A DNA stretch of 64,000 nt from Anagrus nilaparvatae. Lineage: Eukaryota > Arthropoda > Insecta > Hymenoptera > Mymaridae. The notes under the pieces were generated by a model, which had not been told where the DNA came from, searched no databases, and worked only from the letters and a program-made list of their open reading frames with translations. The translations under genes were made by a program, and so were the position numbers. Every line of letters starts with the position of its first letter. Positions within the stretch are counted from its first letter, which is position 1. The stretch is taken from assembly GCA_022575985.1 (NCBI GenBank), contig JAKSXM010000263.1, positions 10,024,001-10,088,000 on the forward strand. The letters are read 5' to 3'. Below are positions 41,544 to 53,893 of the stretch, one piece after another.

Positions 41544-41575
41544 CATATTTATATTATATATTATATATATTTGAG

Positions 41576-42637
41576 CATATCCATTACTTTTCATACAAAA
41601 GTGTGCGCACCCATGACTCCGATCGGGCTCAAATTTTCAGGGGTGGTTTGAAGTAGACGCCATTTTTTTTGACCAGAAAAAAAAGTGAACAAAGATGAGT
41701 TGAACAGAAAAAAATGAACAAAAAAAGTTGAACATAGAAATTTTTGAACAAAAAAAATTAAACATAAAAATTTTTGAACAAAAAAAGTTGACCAAAATTT
41801 TTTGACAAAAAAAAAATAAAAAATTAATGAAAAAATGAACATAAGAAGTTGAAAATAGAAATTTTCAAGTTTTTTCATTTTATTAAGTTTGTTCAACTTT
41901 AAAATTTCTATGTTCAACTTCTTATGTTCATTTTTTCATTAATTTTTTATTTTTTTTTTTGTCAAAAAATTTTGGTCAACTTTTTTTGTTCAAAAATTTT
42001 TATGTTCAATTTTTTTAATTTTAGACCGAAAAATAAGCGAGTTATCATTATTTCAAGTTAGAATATTGTATAATGACCCTAAAACTGGGATTTTTGGAAA
42101 ATTTTTTAAAAATCTTAAAATGATGATAACTTGCTAATTTTTCGGTAAAAATAAAAATTTTTTTTTTTTTAAATCAGCTCATTTTTCCCTTGCTATTCGA
42201 ATATTGAAGAAAAAAAATTGTTTGGTTGACCACTTAACCATTTATTGGCCAATATTGGTCCAATTATTACACATTTTCGGAGTCCTATATCTACGAACAA
42301 AAGCCAAAATCATCGCCCAAATTTTTAGGGAATTTTTTTTAATATCAAAAGAAGCTTTCCTGAAATTTTCAGCCCTTAAAGTGCTCAGAGAAAAATATTG
42401 CAGACGATTAAAGTTGTTAAAAAATCGATATTTTCGGAAACAGCAAACTTTCAATTGCTTATATCTCCGGTCCCTGATAAGATTTTTTAACGTTTAAGGT
42501 CTCATTTGAAAGGTCTTTGCTAGACACTTTTAATGAGACCAACCGGAAGTTTTTTATTACTTCAAACCACCCCTGAAAATTTGAGCCCGATCAGAGTCAT
42601 AAGTGCGCACACTTTTGTATGAAAAGTAATGGATATG
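41576..42637. mobile_element. TIR element with 79-bp inverted ends and an inner palindrome
   Basis: Outer arms 41576-41654 and 42559-42637 are inverted and nearly identical (CATATCCATTACTTTTCATA; AAAAGTGTGCGCAC; GGGCTCAAATTTTCAGGGGT). Inside, 41690-41870 and about 41890-42025 form a second long inverted repeat made of GTTCAACTTTTTTTGTTCAA-type words. Frames on both strands in the palindrome (41591-41917) are artefacts. No transposase. Confidence 0.75.
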
Positions 42638-43815
42638 CCCATTTATATATTATATATTATAGATATTACTATATATATTTATTTATATTATATATTACAT
42701 AAAATACAAATTGATTTTTGTACTTTTTTTGTAACTTACTTTTATTTTGACGGCTATTTGACTGCTGTCAAAAGTCAGGATTTGAAATTTGACAGCAGCA
42801 TTTAATTCACTTATCTTCTAAACATACGGTACTGTACGAAAAATTTTCATAAGACTTAGAAATAGAGGGACCCAATGGATTAACTATAAAAATTTTATGT
42901 GATTTCTGAAAAAAAAAGGTTTTTTGGCCACAACTTTTTTTTTTGGCTAATGATAACGAGATGTACAATGAACCATTTTAAAACTAAGGTTATCGCCATA
43001 ATTTCATGTCATATGCAACATTTCAATTGGATTGGCCATTTTTTTTCAATTTCGCCCGACAAAAAAGAGTATTTACCGTTGTAAACATAAAATAGGCAAT
43101 TTTAAACGAACAAGTCTGCTTAGAAATGAAAAATAATAACAAAAATTAAATACAAATATCCTGGAATAAATGCTAAAAAATTTGGCTGTTTAAAATAAAT
43201 AATGTTCACGCTGCTGGCCAAAAACTGAAAATGCCTTACAAAATATACGATTTTATCCAACTTTATCACCAAAACGTAACCAATAATTACCCCATAGGAA
43301 CAAGTGATCTGACTTTTCATTAAAGTATTTTATTTTTCAAGCACCTCAGCCCAGATGGCACTAAAAAATTGGCATGAAAAAAATCAGAAAAAATTTTATT
43401 TTGCCCATAACTATTTTTCTGCTTATTTTAAATGATTCTGGTTGGTCTCAAAATTTTTCCAATTTTGTCATCTTGCAAAATGATAGGAATCATTTTTTTT
43501 GTGAAAGTAATATTTTTATAGATATTTACGACAGAACGCTATTACTCGAAAGGGGTGCATTTTTATGAAAAATTGCATTTAATGTTTTTATGTTAAAAAA
43601 TGATAATTTATTGTTGGTTAAGTTTTTTTTACCTCCACCCTCCTCTAGGAGTTTCACTCACCCCCCGCGCTTTTTCATAGTATCGGAAGTTGTTTACTCG
43701 GGTACTGGGCACCTTACTTAGCAAACATTAAGTTACTTTAAATATCTGCAATTTGCTTCTAATTAGTCATTCGAGATTTTACTTCCTTTCCTGTGTTATA
43801 CCTGAATTTTTTTAT

Positions 43816-44680
43816 CATTCCAAATAATTTAAAATTTCAAGTCCTTAACATATCTGTAATAAAATGTTATAAAAGTTATATGCAATTATTTATTAACATG
43901 AAAAAAAAAGTTCAAATTTAAAAGTAAGGTATGTTAAATATTAAGTTGTTAATAAAATTGTAAATATTTAAGTATACTTTGACATTTTTCATTCATTAAC
44001 TAGGTAACTTAAAGTTATTCAAAACGCATAAAAAAATCAAATTATCCTTTAATACCTTCATTTAATGATTTTAAATGACATTTATTTCTTTATTATATAT
44101 AAATAACGGGCTATACACCCAATACATGCTTTTTAAAAATAAATTGTACATATAAAAAATAATTTATACATTGTCATTAATTAAAGAATTATTAATGAAA
44201 AAAATTATTAATTATTACTCTGATTAAGAAAAATTTAACTAACTTACAATTTTAAAATTTTTAATTTTACATCTAATAATTCAAGTCCTATAAATAATAT
44301 GCATTAATAATCAAATATAATTCGGATACAATAATTAAAACACCATTAGTCTAAATGTCTAATCTTAATTTAATTTTTGCCTATATGACTAGAATAAATG
44401 ACCATAGCTGGCAACCAAAACCAAGCCATCCCAATAGAGACCAAAGTGAATTGCGCAAAATATACTTCTTTTATTAAAATAATAATCATAATGTAAAAAA
44501 GACTAATTTGAGTCAAAATAATTTAAACAGAACCTATATACATTAGTTTTAAAACAGTCTTGACCTAATAAACTTTTAAGACTCTGTGGCAAAGAGTTCC
44601 ACTGCCTTTTTAACCTGAGGTAAGGGGAAAGATATAACAAATCACTTTATAAATTTTTATAATTTTTTTTTTCATTCCAC
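43816..44680. other. AT-rich stretch, no gene seen
   Basis: About 860 bp without supported coding, RNA or repeat features. Confidence 0.4.
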
Positions 44681-44860
44681 AGATCTCTGAAGATCTTTTT
44701 AGACCTATTTTAATCTCCAGAGATCTCCGGAGATCTAAAGAGATCTCTAGAGATCAAAATTGATCTGCGGAGATCTAAAGAGGTCTCCCCAATTTTTCGA
44801 TCTATTTAGATCTCTTTTGATCTCTGACAATATTCATAAACGAAAAATTTTTTAAAATTA
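44681..44860. repeat. AGATCT-rich palindromic repeat cluster
   Basis: About ten AGATC/GATCT words in 150 bp (for example AGATCTCCGGAGATCT and AGAGATCTCTAGAGATC), ending near CATAAACGAAAAATTTT. The same cluster, inverted, lies at 56450-56575 next to AAAATTTTCGTTTATG. Confidence 0.7.
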
Positions 44861-45261
44861 AGTTGGTGGTAATGATGGAAAAATTTAAATAGTGTTCATT
44901 AATGGTCACGTGGTTTGAAAAAATGTATACATCTTTCCCCCCTTTCCTTATGCATTTAATTCGTTATTTTTAGGCTTTATAAATTATTCATAATTAAGCG
45001 ATTTAATTATATCTTTATTAATAATTGAAAGTTCTAAATTTGATCGTTCAAATAATATTTTTATTTATGCTTTTAACTATATGCATTAATAAAATACATT
45101 GAACGATTTGTATAGCTATCACTTAACCTAAATATTCCCATTACCCAAAAAATAACTTATTTTAAATGAAAATTGATAGAATATTGATAATTTTTCTATT
45201 GATAGATAAAGGTGAATTGATATATGTTTTAGGTTTCAGGTTGACCATAATATATTTTGGG

Positions 45262-46197
45262 TTGAGAAATAATATTTATATATTTATCTTTAGGAAGCAT
45301 GTATCAATTATACTGCTTTGGCATATTTTTTTAAATCACATAACCATTTATGAACAACTAGCTGGCATTGAGGTTCCTCAAACAATGGGCTGTAATCTTA
45401 ATTTACAACAAATATTATTGATTATAACCATGCAATTATACATACATTTTTCGTTTTTAGTAGCTGGTAAAGTAGATTATTAAGATCATTTTGTTATTAA
45501 AATGAAAATTCTAGCGTCCATGGATTGGTCGCGCCGGCGTTAATGGATTTTAAATCATTTTTGAATAATTAAAAAGAGACAAAAAGCTAATTTTATTTTT
45601 TTTTATAAAATTTTATTTTATTAGAATATATAATTATCCCTTAATAATTAAAATATTAGGTAACATGATTTTTTTCTTTTGTCAAAGAAATGGTTGGTAA
45701 CGATGTGAAAATTACAAATATATTCGCTCAATTATTATAAAAAGATAGGAGTTTTTACCAGAATTTATTATAATTTCTTATAATTTATTTTCTCAGTGTA
45801 CTTCTTGCCTTTGACCAATCTTCCGCAACAATGATAATAATAATAATAAAAATCATAATATTTTGTAATAAAAAAAATAACCACATTAATTGCTTCAAGA
45901 TTTTTAAATTGTTTGATTCTTTAAAAAATGCCAATATAACTTTTAAATCTTAATTTTAAAATGCAAACATAACCATTTAATATTTTTAGGCTGTTTATTA
46001 TTGTTTATAATTTCATTAAGCTGTATTCCTAAATAAACATAGCAACGAGCAAAATAATCCAAGAAAGTCAAAAAGAGGCAAGATTTCCATCACTCTTTCT
46101 TGTGTGTTATAATTTATATAAAAATAAAAAAAAAAAAATTGTGATCGGATACAAAAAATTACTATAAACTAAATTTCTAAAACTTGTACTCTCATCT
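45262..46197. repeat. Left copy of a long inverted repeat (about 0.95 kb)
   Basis: Matches the inverse of 61403-62446 over its whole length, for example GGAAGCATGTATCAATT and CGTCCATGGATTGGTC, with indels. The hydrophobic frame at 45166-45483 overlaps it and is interrupted in the other copy, so it is not called as a gene. Confidence 0.8.
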
Positions 46198-46379
46198 TTC
46201 TCTATAAAACTGAAATGTCTGTCATCGATTTACTCTGGCGCACGCGCTGTAATGTTTTAGCAGCTCTATACTCTCGCGCGTTATTTAATTTTTATTATTG
46301 TCGAATCTTTTAAAATAATTAATTATTATCAAAATTTTGGGTATTTTTCATTATAATTAAATATAAATAAGAAAAAAAA

Positions 46380-47437
46380 TTCGTCTTCGATTTTATCTAA
46401 TTAATAGATTCATTTTTGCTCTGCAGTGTCAGACGCGCGCTGTATAGAATATTGTAAAACAATTTTAAATATTAATTTTTTAATTTATTATTATAAACTG
46501 TCAAAATAATAATAAATTTTAATAAAAAATATTTAAACTATAATAAAACATTACATCTGTAGATGCAACATAAATAATATATGAAAACTCCTATTATAAA
46601 ATTTCGCTGTCCAAGACAAAAGAAAAATTAATATCGAGGGTTGAAAAGGGTTCTGGTCCGAGGTGCGTAGCACCAAGGGACAGTAATCAATATGTATTTG
46701 CATTCAGATACGATATATATTTTTTTCTTTAAATAAATTTTGAAAATAAAAATAATATTGGTTTTATTTATGATAATATATGAAAACTCATTGGAGTATT
46801 TCGTCATCCAATTGTAAAATTTCTCCGTCCAAGACAAAAGAAAAATTCATTTCGAGAGATAGTAATAAATTAGTATTTGAATTCAGCTAAAAAACTCATA
46901 CTATGACATAATTTTTCGTCTAATTTATTCATGTTGCGATTGGTTGCGCAGATTATTTCATGATTAGTTCTAATTTTTATTATGTTTTAAAATACTTAAT
47001 TATTAATAAAATTTTGTGTTAAAAATACGGAATTAAGAAAAACAATAATTATTTTATTATAGAATCTTCTAAAAATTTTAGCAGCATTATCTATTTGGTC
47101 GTTTTATTGATGCTCTGTACACAGAAAAAAAAAGAAGGATTCTGCTTTGCCCAAAACCATGTATCAGCTGTCTTGTTCAAACGCGGTAACTGCCTACTCG
47201 ATCGGCACGGCTGTCCCCTCTACCGAGTTAGCATATGTCTTCGCTACGAGTCACCTGTGCCCGGCGGAGGAGTCTGACTCTCCGGGACTACAAGACAAAA
47301 ATATCAAGGAGAAGGGGGAAAGCAGAATTGCCTGGGAGAAAGCAGAATTGCCCAATTTTTTTGAGTGTAGTATGAGCAGCGCGCTGTATACAAATTTGTA
47401 GACAATTGTAAATATTAATTTTTTAATTTATAATAAT
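46380..47437. repeat. Tandem duplication of a 450-500-bp AT-rich unit
   Basis: GCGCGCTGTATA...CAATTxTAAATATTAATTTTTTAAT occurs at 46432 and at 47381. The second copy continues after the LTR element, at 54681. Words such as TATTTCGTCATCC and AAGACAAAAGAAAAATT recur at 46600, 46798-46850 and 54785-54835. So the LTR element jumped into the second unit. Confidence 0.6.
47120..47367. mobile_element. GC-richer MITE with TA duplication
   Basis: The left end CACAGAAAAAAAAAGAAGG...TTCTGCTTTGCCC is inverted at the right end (minus strand CACTCAAAAAAATTGGGCAA...TTCTGCTTT), with TA on both sides (47118-47119, 47368-47369). GAAAGCAGAATTGCC is present twice near the right end. No transposase; the two short frames inside have no domain. 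Ends resemble those of 7559-7830 (CACT-A-rich), suggesting a related Tc1/mariner-type source. Confidence 0.7.
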
Positions 47438-48224
47438 TGTTACGTATCCTGAGGTTTTATCCAAGGGATACGTAAATATAAATAATTATGAATATATGAA
47501 ATATGAGTTTATCCTGGGGATATTGACTGCCCCAGGTATTTTATATAGAGTTGGATGGTTATTATTTGGTTGGTTTATAGTTGATGTATTTGTAGATGAG
47601 TTCGGGTTCGATCTAAGCTGGATGAACCTAACCTGAGGCTAAGTTCTTAATTACAGAAGGAACTTGTCACTTACACAATAATAACTGATAACTGATTTGA
47701 TATAAAACTTTCACTTTATTGATTATAAGTAAATATAATAAAACTGTCTAAGTCTTAAAGTCAAGTAATTAAAGGTAAACTGTAATAGAGTGGTAACACT
47801 CTAAACGAAAGATAGTATTCTAATAAATGGTGGTCTATTAAGTGGTGGTACTCTAATGAGTATTTTGGGCGCCTGAAGGGCAATTATAATCTAATGTGAA
47901 TCTGCCCATACTGCGAGATTTTGGGGGAGACGTCCAATACAAAAAAGCGTCGGTCTCGTCACGTCCAATTAGCGAAGGCGTCCATAACTATTACTAAGAA
48001 TCGCGAGGTGGGATTTATGCATTTTATAACGCCTATAAATCCCTACTAATTTATGTCACAGTTGACTTTTGTCCCGCGCTATTGTGCTAGGTCAGCATCA
48101 GCGGAAATGCATCTGCGGGTTCCTATATCGTCTGGGAACGTTAATATGAATATCGGATGTAGGTTTAATATTTATATATATATCGGATGTTAGGCATATC
48201 AATTTTGACCTACCATACGTAACA
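47438..48224 (-). repeat. 3' LTR of the 787-bp-LTR element
   Basis: TGTTACG...CGTAACA, partner of 53894-54680 with local differences near 47545-47565 and 47885. Confidence 0.93.
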
Positions 48225-48237
48225 TCTCCCTTCGTTC
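48225..48237 (-). promoter_or_regulatory. Polypurine tract of the 787-bp-LTR element
   Basis: On the minus strand GAACGAAGGGAGA directly before the 3' LTR fixes minus orientation. Confidence 0.65.
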
Positions 48238-51227
48238 ATTCCAATCGTCCCGATTGGGTCAGGTGGGGGAGATGGGGCTGAAGGCAGGGTTTCAAGGGGG
48301 TGGTAATTATAATTTTAAAATTTTCTGTCCATTGTCTTTGTCAATACATAAGATTATACAATATAAGTTCATAAAATTAACTTTTGATTATAATTATTGA
48401 TTCTATATAATTTTAAGGTATATGCTTTATGATTACACATAATATATAAATTGTAAAAAATGTTGAGTAAACTAAAAAAATTATAAGTATAAAATAAAAA
48501 TTTAAAAAATTTTTAGATCTATATAAAATATTAAGAAATTATTACTTAAAATATATGATGAATAATATAATAAATTTTTGGATTCTTCAAAACGAAATCT
48601 TATGGAAGGTGCCAGTTGGTTACTTGGATTAATCTTCTTTGATGATCAAGTTGTTTATATTGCTGCTGGATTTTTCTAAGTTGGAGTTATCTGAAATCAA
48701 TCTAGAGAAATTAGTTTTAAAACCCCCGAGACATTATATACCCAAAACTTCGAATACATAGGGATAGCTGGTGATATTTGAAATATTATAAAATAAAAAA
48801 TTAAGATTTAAAAAATTTTTATGATTTTTTTTTGGTTAAAATTTTGCTTTTACAAGGTTAGTTTTGGTTTAAAAAAATGTAGAAATTGATATCGGTTTGC
48901 CTTCCATTCTATAAAAAAAAAAAAAAAAAAAACGATTGGAATTTAAATTTTAAAACTACGCAATTTCTGGTCTAGAATTTTGTCAATTTTCGTAAAATTA
49001 AATAGGGTTAAAACCTACAATAATTTTAAGTTATTGGTTTAATATAACTTTTATATCAAGAATTTATCAGTTGATAGGAAAACAAAAATAATTTAATTTT
49101 TAAGTTATAAAGATTCAGCAATTTTTATGATTTTGAAATAAAATTTTTCAATTTATAGTGGTAAAAATGGCAATATTTTTAAAATTTTGGTGTAATATAG
49201 TTTATAAATGGTTGGGCAAAAAAAAAAAATGAATGTTGCAGTAGTATTGTAATAAAAATTGTATTTGTGTTAATAAGTTGGTTATCCCCTCTTTCACTCC
49301 ATGTGATTTAGTATAATTTATAAAGTGCAATTATGCAGTCTTTAAGATCAGCTGTTTTGATAATATTATGTCATTTCAGTCTCAAGGGCAAAACCGTATG
49401 CAAACAAAGATTATAAAAATTTTATCTCTATAATTATGAATGTGATTCACGTCTCTGGTTGTCCGGCAAAATTTCTCTCTCTCTCAATTTTTCTTTAGTT
49501 ATTTATTTTTTTTTTTTTGAAAATTTTTGTTATTAATTTTTGTGCTAAGGAGAAAAGAGAAAAAAAATACACACAAATGTATATGTATGATGGTAATTTA
49601 GTAGTAGTTTTATTTTTTTTTATATCGTTGATTTTTAATTTAACTTCATAATCTAAGAATTCCAAGGATTGTATAAGGATATTTGTACAAACTTAATTTA
49701 TGTAAATACATATATAAAGAAAAACTCTATAAAATACTTATTTAATCCGGTTGTCAGGGGTGGTCTTTTTTTTTTTTGTAAATTTTTTTTTTATAAAGGC
49801 ACGGTAAAAGATTACGTATTTGTTAAATCCAAAGTAATTTATGTTAGGATATATTTAGATTATGTTTATGATTAGTTGATTAAGTGATAATTGTAAGCTA
49901 ATAATAGTTATGAATTAGATATGTATATAGTAGATTTATAGTAAATATGAATATATTGGTTAGTATAAGAAATTACAATTATATATATGGGTAAAAATAA
50001 TTATCAAAGATTATAATCTGAATATAATTTTGAACCTGATTTTTTTTTTTAGAAATTATATTTGAAAAAAAAATTTTCATTTATTTATTTTTTTTTTTAT
50101 TTTTTTTTTTTTTGTAAGGTAGAGTGTTAAAATTTTTGAAAGTGCGGTTGCAATATAAAAATTGTGTAAGGTTTTTGTAAATAGTAAACTATAATACTTG
50201 ATATATAAGCTTCAAATTTCGATAATTATTATCATTCAAACTTACAGTTAAAATCATATTTTTTTTTTTTGAAATTTATTTTGAAATATACTTTTAATAG
50301 ATTAAAAGGTTTAATTATAATTTTATTTATTCATTATTTTAACATCAGGAAGGAAAATTTTCCATTTTTCAAAAAGGAAGGTTTGGATATTTTAACTCAA
50401 AAAAAATTTATGCAAAATATGGTATGTTGTATAAAAATGTTAAAGAAACATTAATTAATCTTGTAAGACAATAGGGGAGAGGGGCTGGGTTAGCATTTTC
50501 TTACGGAAAAATTTGTTTATGTTTTACTTATAGATTATTACTTATTAAGGGGACTTATTGTTTAAAGTGGGGAGAAATAAAGAGGGAGGTAAGAATAGCT
50601 GACTTACAAAATTAATGAATAGTACCGCAATTTAGTATAAACTTTACATAAATTTCAAATTCCAAACCCAGTTACTTTTGGTCTTGTCGTATTTCAACGA
50701 AGAAAAATTTCAAAAATAATTTTTCTTTTCCTGTTTTGTAAAAAATATTATTTATTTTGAAAATTTAAATGAAACTTAGTTTATCTCTTATTATAGCCAA
50801 ATATTTTTAACACACAAAAAAAAAATAAAAATAAAAAAGTTTTAAAGTCAATAAAAAAATAAAAAAACTATGGGTGGTGGCTCTGAGGGATATCTGAGAA
50901 AAACTTGAATTAACCTACTAACACCGTAATAAACGTTTTGAAACTAACACATATAAAATTTTCTGCGTATACGTAAAACTTTGAGATAAGATTAAAAAAA
51001 TATAATAAAATATTGTACTTCATTAATACTTATTCATATGTATTATATTTATCAGAACTTTAGATTTATCAACTTTAAAATTTTTATAGTTAAAAACACT
51101 ATTATTTTTCAAATCATACTTATAATAAATAAATTATATTTTTGTATTTGTTTCTTTATATCGTTTGTCAATTTATAGCTTAAGTCGTTATTATTATTAT
51201 TATTTTTTTTTGTATTCATAGTGAATA

Positions 51228-51272
<45 letters not shown>

Positions 51273-52098
51273 GAAGGTAAAATAAAATCAATTACGTTTA
51301 CTCCTACTAAGGGACTATTACTACGTTTACTCCTAATAAATTTTAGTGGGATAATTATGAAGGGTAAAAATCTGCATGATAAAAATTGTGTTTAAAAAAA
51401 TTTCCTTTTTGTAGTTTTCATTTGTTTATTATTAATAATATTTTTCACAACATTCAAAAGTTTGTATTTGAATGTTAAGTTGTTTCAATCTTTATATAAT
51501 TTTCGTCATTTTATTATTCGTTATTTTTGTATCTTTTTCCCCATGTATTTTATACTTATATACTATTATTTTTATTATTGTTTTATTTATTATTTATTAC
51601 TTATTTCATTATTATTATTATTATTATAAATAACATGGGGTATAGTTATTATTACAGCGAAAACTATATAAAGACTTTTCAATGAATTTGAATTTAACGT
51701 AACTTTATTATCATTCATAACAAAAAGGATCACAAGATAAAAAAAAAATACAAACTTTGAACGTACGAAAAATTTTATACTAATTGTTTTTCAAAGAAAT
51801 TATATTATTCATTTGTTTTAAGGAGGGGAATGATAAAAGAAAACTTTTGATTAAGACTGTACTAAAAAATTTGTGTATGCTCTGATAGAAAAAAAATACT
51901 TGTTATATTTTAGATATGATTTAGGGTGTAAATACGGTGTTTTCGGTTAATTATGAGGGTCGTAGGTGTATTGTAATTAAATTAGGTTCTAATCCAATTA
52001 GGTTCAAAGAATTATAACTAATATAAAGAATTATAACTAACTTAAAAGAATTTTAACTAATAAGACTTTTAAATCTATTAAATCTATTAAAAAATGTT
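48238..52098. other. Non-coding internal region of the 787-bp-LTR element
   Basis: About 3.9 kb of A/T-rich DNA where pol would normally be. I found no protease, RT, RNase H or integrase motif on either strand. Long T-runs occur, the longest being about 40 T at 51229-51270. Confidence 0.65.
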
Positions 52099-53133
52099 TT
52101 AAATTTTTGACCAAGGTGGGGCTTTAAGCGGACATACTCCGATAGTAAAACTGGATAATTTAAAGGGATTTAAATTTAGTGAAACGTATTTTGACAGTGG
52201 TACTATACCATTTTGGTTATAGGAGTTTTTATTAAAAGAACTATTTTTCCATTTATTTTCCTGAAGCGAGTAGCAAAAGCCTACATTATATTTAGTTTTG
52301 CTTATTATATCAAATGTTTTAAAATCAGGTGGTTTAAATGACCAATCAATTGTACCCTGACTGATAGGTCCTGTCCAGTTTTCCTTTTTAAAATTTTTAT
52401 TGCAATGGTCAATTATATTTGGTATATTAAAAAGGGTGTCTATAGATTTCCAAAATGCAAAAATAATTAAAATCCAGAAAAATTTCAGAAATCCTGATTT
52501 ATACTGATAGGTTTCCGCACCGTCTGGCAAGGCTTTTGGAGCCGGTCGTTGTTTTTGGATGATGTTTTTCGACATATATTTGGTTTCAGTCTGTAACATA
52601 TCGTTTATTTTGGATTTGGGTTCTTTGGGTGGAGGTGATTTAAGTTCTACTGTCACGTTTTCCAATGTATTTGTGGTTTCAGTTTGCATTACAACACATG
52701 TAAGGTTGATTTTCTTTTGTTGTACCAAGATGTCAGGCTTTTCAGGTAGAGGTGGTTCAGTTATTTTAGGTTTAGTGGTTTCTATTATTTTTTTGTCAAG
52801 TAAAATTTTATTTCTACTAGGATAATTTATAGTTTTTTCTTCATGAATGTTATGGAACAAGGATGTAGTCATTTCAGATGGAGATGATTTATAAATTAAG
52901 TCCTTTCCTGATTTTTGAAGCCCATTCAAAAACATTTCAAAAACACGGGGCATCGTTATTTGCTCCCAGTAATCAGGGCTCCATGGAGGGCTTGGTTGCT
53001 TCAATAATTGATCCCCAAAATAGCTTACCCGTAACGCAAAATCAGTAATGGTTTCAAAAGGGCCTTGTCTAAGATTTAAATTGTTTAAATCAAGAAAGTT
53101 AGTTGGGTTGATTTGATTACTGGGGCCGTCCAT
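52099..53133 (-). CDS. Chimeric Gag-like / membrane protein of the 787-bp-LTR element
   Basis: An intact frame of 344 codons from ATG 53133. Residues about 15-90 look like a reduced Gag capsid segment (ITDFALRVSYFGDQLLKQ; PRVFEMFLNGLQKSGKDLIY). Residues 100-210 are a Lys/Pro/Thr-rich linker. Residues 214-229 form a strong hydrophobic segment (GFLKFFWILIIFAFW). The C-terminal 115 residues have Cys 243, 287 and 334, aromatic residues and two N-glycosylation motifs (NWT at 252, NSS at 297), like an extracellular domain. There is no zinc knuckle. It could be a gag-env fusion left after loss of pol, or a dedicated protein of a non-autonomous family. The origin of the C-terminal part is not recognised. 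Being intact in an otherwise non-coding element, it may be under selection. Confidence 0.7.
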   Translation of the reverse strand: MDGPSNQINPTNFLDLNNLNLRQGPFETITDFALRVSYFGDQLLKQPSPPWSPDYWEQITMPRVFEMFLNGLQKSGKDLIYKSSPSEMTTSLFHNIHEEKTINYPSRNKILLDKKIIETTKPKITEPPLPEKPDILVQQKKINLTCVVMQTETTNTLENVTVELKSPPPKEPKSKINDMLQTETKYMSKNIIQKQRPAPKALPDGAETYQYKSGFLKFFWILIIFAFWKSIDTLFNIPNIIDHCNKNFKKENWTGPISQGTIDWSFKPPDFKTFDIISKTKYNVGFCYSLQENKWKNSSFNKNSYNQNGIVPLSKYVSLNLNPFKLSSFTIGVCPLKAPPWSKI

Positions 53134-53893
53134 GGTTTGAATTTATGCAGAGCAATTTGTTTCAGTGTCGGAAAATGTATCTCGTGGTTGTCGCCAAGTA
53201 TAATTTGGCATAATAGTTTTACGAAAAAATTTACGAATATTGTTTATTTGTTTATAAAAAAGGTTTAAAAAAATTTTTTTTTTTTTTTTTGTAAAATTTT
53301 TGAAATGTCTCGGAGATTTAAGTATAGAATAAAAATATTTTTAAGGTACTTACATTAAGAATGTAGTTATAACAACAGTCCTGAATTCCATTATATTTTC
53401 CAATGATTTGTAGAATAGGTCCTGAAACTGCTTGGAAATGATAAAAAAAATGAACAGCTTGGCTACGGCTTAGCAATATACAGCTTGGCTACAGCTTGGC
53501 AATATTCAGCTTGGCTACAGCTTTGCAATATACAGCTTGGCAAAAAAATTTTTCCAGAAACTGCTTGGCGAAGATGTAGATAAATTTCTTTAGATGGTAT
53601 CATGTAGTATAACGGCTTTAAATATTTTCAATGATCTTGAGAGTTTGATTGATTAGAGTTGATTTCTTCGTTGAGTTCGATGGTATATTTTATTGTTACT
53701 AGTACTTTGTTATCACTTTTATTTATTGAAGTGATTTCGTGTTTTAAAATTTTAAAATTATCTTGATTTGTAACCTTTTTTTTTTTTTCAAAAAACAATA
53801 TTCTTTCTTTGCCAAAAAAAAATTAAATAATATCTTGATAGGAAATATGCTACTGTTCCTTCTTACCAGCTTTCCTTTTAGGGAGCCACTTTA
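53134..53893 (-). other. Leader of the 787-bp-LTR element with tandem repeats
   Basis: Untranslated region between the 5' LTR and the ORF. 53455-53560 holds about four units of 26 bp (CAGCTTGGCTACAGCTTGGC, then AATATA). A TGGCTCCCTAAAAGGAAAGC site (53888 back to 53869, minus strand), 5 bases from the LTR, is the likely primer site; I cannot match it to a tRNA. Confidence 0.6.

Larger units (their letters stand above)
40045..43815. repeat. Large inverted-repeat unit (arms about 130 bp) holding two nested elements
   Basis: The arm at 40045-40180 (GAAAGTAAAT, GACTAATTAGAGGCAA, AGTATCCGAGTA words) is the inverse of 43690-43815 (GACTAATTAGAAGCAA, AGTACCCGAGTA when read on the minus strand), about 70% alike by eye. 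Between them lie the TIR elements at 40603-41543 and 41576-42637. No gene is present; frames such as 42204 and 43374 have no support. Confidence 0.55.

Noticed and set aside
41591..41917. 108-codon Phe/Lys-rich ORF
   Set aside because: It is an artefact of the GTTCAAC palindrome inside a TIR element.
45166..45483. 105-codon hydrophobic ORF
   Set aside because: It overlaps a repeat, and the inverted copy at 61403-62446 does not keep the frame.
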